This document shows, one piece after another, positions 57,517 to 64,000 of a stretch of 64,000 nucleotides of DNA. Made by a program: the position numbers and the translations under genes. Under the pieces are notes generated by a model. That model was not told where the DNA came from, did no database searches, and saw nothing but the letters and a program-made list of their open reading frames with translations. The stretch comes from Elephas maximus indicus. Lineage: Eukaryota; Chordata; Mammalia; Proboscidea; Elephantidae. The stretch covers positions 22,105,001-22,169,000 of the forward strand of contig NC_064842.1 of NCBI RefSeq assembly GCF_024166365.1, written 5' to 3'. Positions within the stretch are counted from its first letter, which is position 1. Each line of letters starts with the position of its first letter.

Positions 57517-60500
57517 GTAAGACTCCTGGGGCACCTTCCTGGGTTCTGGCCCCTGAGAGGGGAGGAGAGACACAGACCTCTCCTATATTTGCACTTAAAT
57601 TTTCACAGCAACCAGAAGAGAAGAAGTGGCTGGAATCCGGGCAAAGTTCCCAAGCAAGATCCCGGTAAGACTCCAGTGTATTTATTCTGCTCGGGGCCTG
57701 CAGACCTGTTCTCTGGAAAAACAAAGCCCGCCCCACAGCCTCCTCTCTGCCCCAAGATCCTAAGGTGCAGAGCAGCCTGAGCCACATTCCCAGGTGCTTG
57801 TTCCAGAAGAGACTCACACTGACCCTCTTGGCAGGTGATAGTGGAGCGCTGCCCCCGTGAGAAGCTCCTGCCCCCGCTGGACAAAACCAAGTTCCTGGTC
57901 CCTCAGGAGCTGACCATGACCCAGTTCCTCAGCCTGCTTCGGTAGGTGGGAAAGTACGGGGTGGGGGGCTGAGGGTAGGGATGGGGGGACTTGTGTGTAT
58001 CTGGCTGCTTCAGTTTTGTTATATTGAGGGACGGGGGTATATGTGGGGAAGGGAGGGAGGAAATAGTCTTTGTGGCTCACCTTTTAGATTCTGTAGCTTC
58101 CCAAAAAGATGTTCTTAGAATGAAACTATTTTAAACAGGTGGGGAGAACCAGGGAGTAATAACTCCCAAAATTTCTTAAGAATTTTCCAAAGTAATCTTA
58201 GCTCTGAAACGAGTCCAGAAGGTTCTTTCTTTCAGACACTGTTCTAATCTTAGATTGCACTTTGCCAGTAGATATATAAAAAAAAAATTAAAAAAAATTT
58301 TTTTTTATACTTTTTAAAGTATGTATACCTGAGGGGTGGGGGACCCCTTCAAAAGGCAAATGCTCTCTACGCTGCTTCAAAAGAACCCAACCCAAACTAG
58401 TTACTGATGAGTCAACACCAAGCCATGGAGACCCCGTGTGTGTCAGAGTAGAATTGTGCTCCATAGGGTTTTCAATGGCTGATTTTTGGAAGTAGATCAC
58501 CAAGTCTTTCTTCCAAGGCACCTCTAGGTGGGCTCGAACCTCCAACCTTTTGGTTAGCAGCCAACAGAGTGTTAACCATTGCACTGCCCAGGGACTCCCC
58601 TACACAGCTTAGATCACTGAAAAGAGGGGCAAGGCTTCCCCAATACACGCTCCTTCCCTTGGGTTGAAGCAGAGGTACAGCAAAGGAAACTAAAATTTAA
58701 GAGGGTTATGCGGTATCACCTGCCACATGGTGGCCATAAAAACGATCTGGAAATAGTAAATAGGAGTCAATGGGTAATTCTTCCCACAATTGAAAAGCCT
58801 GCTGGGCTGGCCCTTGGAAGCTGGACAGCATTGCAGGCTAACCTTCAGGAAATTTGCTGTGTATGTGTTTGTCTTTGTTTTATTTTGTTTTAATGACTTA
58901 TTTCAGAACATTTTGATTTCCTGTCCTCAGCGAAGTTTATGTGTTAAGGTTAGCTCAGTGTGAATGGGAGGTGACTAAGGGAGAATGAAAACTAGGATTC
59001 GATCCCAATGTGTGAGTGTATCTTTGGTGACCCCCTCCCCTCACCCCAGAAAAACAAACTTTGACTTGTGAGAGCCATTCTTTTTCCTCCTCCCAGTAAG
59101 GGGTCCTCCTATCTTTACCACCACCCCTGACCAACATCCCCACCCACCACTGGAAGCCCCATGGCAATTACTGAGCATCGACTATGTTCTGGGTGCTATC
59201 TGGGCTTCGGGGATACAGCAGTAAACAGAACAAAGCCCCTGTCCACACACTTCAAGTCACAGCCTTCACACGGTGGGGACAACAACCCTTGTAAAATGAG
59301 AACCTGGCAAGAGACAGGCATGGAGGTGTGATCTCTGGGTATAAAAGCAATTACCTGCAGAGCTGATTGCAACACCCAATTCCAGCTCCACCCATTCCCA
59401 CTGTTATTTTTTACCTTAAGAGAGCCATACGATTGTAAGAGTTAAAACCTGTGGGGTAATTTCATGACGGATTACCTCACTATAAAATTAACCTAGTTTA
59501 GAAATCCCTCCCCAACCACTCTCTCGATTGCTGTACTCACTTGGCCCATCAGAAGCTTCAAAGCTCTGAGATTTGGAGTGGGCTGGCTGTGCCTGCCTGG
59601 CAAATTATGGCAAATTAAAATGTGCTTCCTTACCTTACCATCGACTCCTAGGAGGAGTCAGGTCGCAGGTTGACCTTGACATTTGAAGCAAGTCCAGCTG
59701 AACTTCACTGTTTCCCTATCTTAATGTGGGAGGAGAAAGGACAGATGAAGAAAGCACACACTTTCAGGCAGTAGATTCCTTCCAAATGTCATCCAAGGCT
59801 ATTGATCTATGATATGGTTCGTCACCTTTGTACTGCTAGGGAAATTCTTTAACTTCACAGCAAAACCAGTAACCAGTTGGCTGTTGAGTCGATTCTGACT
59901 CATGACACACCCATGTGTTTCAGAGTAGAACTGTGCTCCATAGAGGTTTCATGACTGTGACCTTTCAGAAGCAAGTCACCAGCCCTTATTTCCGAGGCGC
60001 CCTGGGTGGGTTCAAACCACCACCTTTTGGTTGATAGCCCAGCACTTAACTGTTTGTGTCACCCAGGACTCCATTTTCATAGTAAGCAGTGGCTTATTGC
60101 TTAGCATTTTTGTGTTGGCATGTCTCCTAGTGAATGATGGGATAAGCTCACCCCTCTGGTCATTTTGGGAGCCTCTTCACTATCTTAAATCTCCAGGGAA
60201 GGAGTATGGAGCCAGTCAGACATCTCGAGCATCATGACCCTGAAGATTGCTGGGCTGCTTCCCAGATCAACTGATTCAGAATCTCTTGGGGTGGCACCCT
60301 GGAATCTGCATTTTCGACAAGCCCCTTCTAATAATTCTAGTGCACACTGAAGTTTGAAGACAACTGCCTCTAGATCTCGGGAGAGAGGGCATATCATCTC
60401 ACAGGGAAATACGTTTACATTGGTCAAACTGAGGAAAAGCTTTGGGTCAGGGGTCCACGCCCTGCCAGACTAACTTCTTTCCTTTCTGCGATCTCCCCCC

Positions 60501-60734
60501 AAACCCAGGAGCCGCATGGTGCTGAGGGCCACTGAAGCCTTTTACCTGCTGGTGAACAATAAGAGCCTGGCCAGCATGAGCGTGACCATGGCAGAGGTCT
60601 ATAGGGACTACAAGGATGAGGACGGCTTCGTGTACATGACCTACGCCTCCCAGGAGATGTTCGGCTGTTGGGGGTCGGAGCCCCCAGGGATGGGAGCAGC
60701 CTTGCAGACAGAGCCTGCAACCCTCTCTAGCTAG
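57459..60734 (+). CDS. MAP1LC3C: MAP1LC3C (LC3C), ATG8-family autophagy protein, four exons
   Basis: Coding exons are 57459-57516, 57609-57664, 57835-57941 and 60509-60734. They join in frame to 148 codons (human LC3C has 147). All introns are GT-AG, of 92, 170 and 2567 bp. LC3-family proteins are cleaved by ATG4 and lipidated on autophagosome membranes, where they bind cargo receptors. LC3C is known for binding NDP52. Visible features: the basic N-terminal arm 'RPFKQRKSL' (residues 11-19); the ubiquitin-like fold, with 'LDKTKFLVP' at 53-61 and 'YRDYKDEDGFVYMTY' at 105-119; and Phe125-Gly126, so the ATG4 site and the lipidated glycine are kept. A 22-residue tail follows Gly126, as in human LC3C but with diverged sequence. 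That tail and exon 1 separate it from LC3A, LC3B and GABARAPs. No disabling change seen. Confidence 0.96.
57609..57664 (+). CDS. MAP1LC3C: MAP1LC3C coding exon 2
   Basis: Acceptor 'attttcacag|caacc', donor 'atcccg|gtaaga'. Encodes the rest of codon 20 through residue 38 ('EEVAGIRAKFPSKIP'). Ends on a codon boundary. Confidence 0.95.
57835..57941 (+). CDS. MAP1LC3C: MAP1LC3C coding exon 3
   Basis: Acceptor 'cctcttggcag|gtgata', donor 'ctgcttcg|gtaggt'. Encodes residues 39-73 and two bases of Arg74. 'PPLDKTKFLVPQELTMTQF' is highly conserved in LC3 proteins. Confidence 0.96.
58380..58599 (-). mobile_element. AfroSINE-II (intronic)
   Basis: Inverted tail 'aactagttactgatgagtca' and head 'accattgcactgcccaggga'. 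Antisense to MAP1LC3C. Confidence 0.87.
59864..60073 (-). mobile_element. AfroSINE-II (intronic)
   Basis: 'accagttggctgttgagtcg', 'gggttcaaaccaccaccttt', 'gtgtcacccaggactcc'. Antisense to MAP1LC3C. Confidence 0.87.
60205..60360 (+). mobile_element. MER5-type hAT MITE (intronic)
   Basis: 'aactgattcagaatctcttg', 'ggaatctgcattttcgacaa', and the 'cactgaagtttgaagacaac' end. Confidence 0.65.
60509..60734 (+). CDS. MAP1LC3C: MAP1LC3C coding exon 4
   Basis: Acceptor 'ccaaacccag|gagccg', stop TAG at 60732-60734. Encodes residues 74-148, including Gly126 and the C-terminal extension. The 3' UTR follows in the same exon. Confidence 0.96.
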
Positions 60735-61245
60735 TGTCATCATGAATTTGTCTTCTAACTGACAGTCAGACACTGGCAGAAGAGAGGGTTTTCTCCCTTG
60801 TGTACCTGGGAGGCGCTAGGGCCCAGAGATGCCCTGGGGTAATCAGCATCTCCAGTGGCAGTGAGCACCTGGTCCTTCCTGTTGCTCTTTTGGGCACCAT
60901 GCTCTTGTGTTCCCTAAAAAACATTCATGATGTCATCAAAAGTTTTGTCAGTAGCAACTCTTTCTCAATAAGAAATGGTTAATGTACGTGATGGTTTTGC
61001 CCAATGACCTGGAGTCACGTTTTAAGTGTATCTTCTGTGTTGAAGGCAGGCAGGGCCCAGGGGAGTTGATTTTACCCTTTGTGTGTGGACAGAAGTCATT
61101 TCAATGACTCCGTCTATAGATACCCTCTGGCCTGTGGACAGGTCTTGGTGGAACCAAGTGAAGCCTGTGCAAACCACACAAAGCTATCCGAGAGCCACCG
61201 TCATCTGTGTCATTAAAGAGACCATTGTTATATTTCCATAGCATT
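60735..61245 (+). other. Probable MAP1LC3C 3' UTR
   Basis: Sequence after the stop without a recognised repeat. The first plausible poly(A) signal is ATTAAA at 61212-61217. The extent is inferred, not shown. Confidence 0.4.
61212..61217 (+). terminator. Candidate polyadenylation signal ATTAAA
   Basis: Common variant hexamer followed within 15-25 bp by T/G-rich sequence ('attgttatatttcc'). It is the only good candidate in the first 500 bp after the stop. Confidence 0.35.
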
Positions 61246-61339
61246 CACTCTACTTGGTTATTTCCTTTCATATCCCTTTCTACATAACTCATACATAGTT
61301 ATGCTAAAGTTGGGACTTCTCGTTACAAAGTAATTTAAA

Positions 61340-61560
61340 CAATTTGAGTGTTTACTATTTGCTAGGCATTATTCTAAGCCCTTTGCATGTGTTAGCTCCT
61401 CATCATAACTCTCTATGATTAACTACTGGGATCATCATTTTACAGATAAGGAAACTGAGGCCCAGAAAGGTCAAGAATATTTACCAGACTCCCAACACGC
61501 CGTCTACTGGGATTTGAGATCAGGGAGTCTAGATTTACTTCTAACCCACTGCTAAGCTTC
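61340..61560 (-). mobile_element. MIR SINE
   Basis: 'tactatttgctaggcattat', 'cattttacagataaggaaac', 'tgaggcccagaaaggtcaag'. Confidence 0.78.
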
Positions 61561-61659
61561 CTAAGATGAAGTTATTCTGCTCAACAAGTACCTACAGGTA
61601 CTTCTGCTACAGAGTGGGGTTAGAGTCTAAGCTAAGGAGAGCAGTGGAGCACAATGAAT

Positions 61660-62280
61660 GCAATGATGGTGGAGAATTTGGCTCATCAGCAGCTTGTTCC
61701 AACTATGCTCGGAGGCCATGGGTCAGGGAGGGCTTCACAGGGGCATTTCACTCGACCTGGGTTTTAAAGCACTGCTAAGAGTTTGTCTAGGAAGGAACTT
61801 GATATTTAGCCAAGATTTCTTGAGCATTTACTGTACAAAGACCAAAAAAGCCAAACTCATTGCCTTGGAGTTGATTCCGACTCATAGCAATCCTATAGGA
61901 CAGAGCAGAATTGCCCCATAGGGTTTCCGAGGAGTGGCTGGTGGATTCATTCTGCCAATCTTTTGGTTAGTAGTCTTAGGTCTTAACCCCTGTACCACTG
62001 GGGCTCTGATTTACTATACGCTAGGCACTATTCGAGGCCTTGGAAATAACAGCAACAGTGAACAAGATAGACAAAGTTCCACCCTTCATGGAGTTCACTT
62101 TAATTCTACTCAGAAGAAAGACAATATTCAAGTGCAATGAAGGAGAGAAAAAAAGATTGGCTGGCGGGCAGAATCCTTTCTCTAAAGCAGAGAGAGCTTC
62201 TCAGAGGGAGTAACATGAATTTGGACCAAAATGATGAAAAGCAGCCAGCAGAGGGGAAAGGTTGAATATGAAGGCCCTAA
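61660..62280 (-). mobile_element. L2/MIR-like old repeat, split by a SINE
   Basis: 'cagggagggcttcacagggg', 'gagcatttactgtac', and after the SINE 'atacgctaggcactattcga'. The class is uncertain between L2 and a related old element. Confidence 0.45.
61837..62008 (-). mobile_element. AfroSINE-I, short form
   Basis: Inverted copy with TSD 'atttactgtac' (61826-61836) / 'atttactatac' (62009-62019). Confidence 0.92.
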
Positions 62281-62281
62281 G

Positions 62282-62442
62282 GTGGAAACCCTGGTGGCGT
62301 AATGGTTAAATGCTATGGCTGCTAACCAAAAGGTCAGCAGTTCAAGTCCACTACGCTCTCCTTGGAAACCCTATGGGGCAGTTCTACTCTGTCCTATAGG
62401 GTTGTTAAGAATTGAAAATCAACTCAACAGCAATGGTGATTG
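62282..62442 (+). mobile_element. AfroSINE-I, short form
   Basis: 'accctggtggcgtaatggtt', 'ccttggaaaccctatggggc', 'gaaaatcaactcaacagcaa'. Confidence 0.9.
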
Positions 62443-62455
62443 TTAAGGTCAGAAA

Positions 62456-62632
62456 ATTAAGCCCTGGTGGTACAGCAGCTAAGAGCTAGGCTGCTAACCA
62501 AAAGGTTGGTGGTTCAAACCTACCTGCTGCTCTGCGGGAGAAAGATGCGGCTGTTCTACATTGTTCTGTAGGGTCGCTATGAGTCAGAATCCACTTGACA
62601 GCAACGGGTTTGGGTTTTGGTTTTAAGGTCGG
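62456..62632 (+). mobile_element. AfroSINE-I, intermediate form
   Basis: Carries 'gagaaagatgcgg' from the long form but lacks the following segment. TSD 'ttaaggtcagaaa' (62443-62455) / 'ttaaggtcggaaa' (62633-62645). Confidence 0.92.
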
Positions 62633-62645
62633 AAAGGAATCCCTG

Positions 62646-63172
62646 CGGGAATGAAGAAAACCAAAGACACAAGGGAAAGATTAGTCCAAAGGACTATTGG
62701 ACCACAACTACCACAGGCTCCAGCACAACTAGATGGTGTCCGGCTACCACCATCTACTGCTCTGACGGTAATCACAAAAGAGGATCCTGGACAGAGATGG
62801 AGAAAAATGCAGAACAAAATTCTAACTCACAAAAAAAAGGACCAGACTTACTAATCTAACAGAGACTGGAGAAACACCAAATATGGCACTTATAGCTCAG
62901 TAATGAAGTCACTTTTGAGGTTCACCCTTCAGCCAAAGATTAGACAGGCCCATAAAACAAGACTAAATGGGCACACCAGCCCAGGGGCAAGGATGAAAAG
63001 ACAGGAGGGGACAGGAAAGCTGGTAATGGAGAACCCAAGGTCAAGAAAGGCAGAGAGTTGACGCATTGTGAGGTTGGCAACCAATGTCACAAATTAATAT
63101 GTATTTTAATTGTTTAATGAGAAACTAATTTGCTCTGTAAACCTTCATCTAAAGCACAATAAAAAAAAAAAA
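62646..63172 (+). mobile_element. Poly-A LINE 3'-end fragment (L1-like UTR, type A)
   Basis: Closely parallels 33430-34065: 'aggatcctggacagagatgg', 'gaggttcacccttcagccaa', 'gtaaaccttcatctaaagca', then 'caataaaaaaaaaaaa'. Inferred L1 3' UTR. Confidence 0.6.
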
Positions 63173-63179
63173 GGGGGGA

Positions 63180-63385
63180 GGGATCCCTGGGTGGTGCAAA
63201 CAGTTAACATGCTCAGCTGCTAAAAGATTGGAGGTTTGAGTCCACTCAGAGATACCTCCTCTGAAGAAAGGCCTGGCAATCTACTTCTGAAAAATCAGTT
63301 AATTGAAAACTGTATGGAGCACAGTTCTACTCTGACACATATGGGGTCATCGAGAGTCAGATTTTCTCAATTGCAACTTGTTATG
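63180..63385 (+). mobile_element. AfroSINE-II
   Basis: 'ccctgggtggtgcaaacagt', 'agaaaggcctggcaatctac', 'gacacatatggggtcatcga'. Confidence 0.88.
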
Positions 63386-64000
63386 GTCAGAAAAGGCCTA
63401 AGGGGTTTTAGAAACAAAAGTTTCTAGAGTGGGTGGAGCTGAGCTAGTGAAGGGGAGGGATGAGGTAGGTGGGACCAGGTCTGCAGGGCGTGTGAATTAC
63501 ATTAAGGTGTTTGGGTTTTATGTCAAAGTCTGGGGGAAGAGGAAAGGGAAAGCGTGGTAATTGGGAAGACAGAAAGCATTTGTTGAAGAAACTGAGGCTC
63601 AGAGAAGTTGTGATTTTCCTAAGGACCCCCAGCAGGGCTGGGCATTGCACGTACCCTCACTCAACTCACTGTTCAGACATCTACTATCCCTGCTCCTGCC
63701 TGCTTTTCATCCCTCACAGGCGGCCAGCCTGCCCTCTCCTGCCCAACTGTGTGGCTGTCCTTCCCCTCCCTGGCTGGTTCCTCTATCACTCATCCTTCGA
63801 GTGATGTTTGCCACACAGCTAGTAAAGACATTGTCTCCCATATTTATTCTCCAGACATATCCTTGATGCTTCACTTTGATCAACGAATACTCTTCCCAAG
63901 TAAATCTACTTCCTAGTATTGACTTTGAATTTGATGAAGGCTGATTGTCCTTGGGCATTTGCCTGGATACTTACTGCCCATGCCCAGCACTGGTCCTCCA
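63386..64000. other. No recognised gene; short MIR trace
   Basis: 'aactgaggctcagagaagtt' (63590-63609) is a MIR-like core fragment. ORFs overlapping on both strands at 63511-63958 lack support. Confidence 0.4.

Larger units (their letters stand above)
57942..60508. other. MAP1LC3C intron 3 contents
   Basis: Holds two inverted AfroSINE-II copies (58380 and 59864), a MER5 (60205), an A/T-run block at 58277-58308, and an L2/MIR-like trace near 59165-59270 ('tactgagcatcgactatgtt'). No alternative exon is evident. Confidence 0.6.

Noticed and set aside
57431-57817. 128-codon minus-strand ORF
   Set aside because: It is the antisense of MAP1LC3C exons 1-2 and their introns.
63511-63958. Overlapping ORFs on both strands near the right edge
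   Set aside because: No family similarity. The region is C/T-rich, which favours long open frames.

Overview
The window is nuclear DNA of an afrotherian mammal, most likely a paenungulate such as an elephant or sirenian. About 32 copies of a tRNA-like SINE end in the same 3' sequence as an RTE-clade (BovB-like) LINE that is also present in several truncated copies. This matches the AfroSINE / RTE1 pairing known from Afrotheria. Older placental elements (L2, MIR, L1, MER5, MLT1, MLT2, Tigger-like) form the background. Family names were recognised by eye, without a repeat library.

Only one gene is supported: MAP1LC3C on the + strand, with four coding exons between 57459 and 60734. It encodes a predicted 148-residue ATG8-family autophagy protein and has intact splice sites. 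One processed pseudogene, RPL23A, lies at 27966-28529. In human, MAP1LC3C lies between PLD5 and BECN2/EXO1; if synteny holds, the first 57 kb here is the gene-poor interval on the PLD5 side. I see no PLD5 exon in it.

Layout. 0.1-1.2 kb: two internally deleted RTE copies and an 86-bp palindrome. 2.5-5.5 kb: an old L1 hosting two SINEs and an RTE fragment. 6-25 kb: MLT1 LTRs, two long L2 copies, MIRs, SINEs. 25-29.3 kb: a solo LTR and L1 pieces carrying the RPL23A retrocopy. 30.8-32.5 kb: an MLT1 LTR split by three insertions. 32.7-35.2 kb: poly-A LINE tails, a SINE inside a SINE, and a SINE with a tRNA-Gly-like head. 37.1-38.7 kb: an RTE with both ends but a central deletion. 41-47 kb: LTRs, an L2 and SINEs. 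47.4-48.7 kb: an RTE split by a poly-A LINE tail. 48.7-51.3 kb: a degenerate ERV-L pol remnant. 52.4-54.4 kb: two more solo LTRs. 57.3-61.2 kb: MAP1LC3C. 61.3-63.4 kb: further SINEs.

Labels: AfroSINE-I is the class with a tRNA-like head and a body ending near 'ctatgagtcggaatcgactc'; it has short and long forms. AfroSINE-II has the same tail but a body containing 'aggcctgg..atctacttc'. 'iRTE' marks a roughly 450-470 bp RTE derivative in which the 5' and 3' ends are joined at a shared junction. No new gene system was found. The notable material is the way several SINE families appear to be built from parts of one RTE, plus a few structural oddities.
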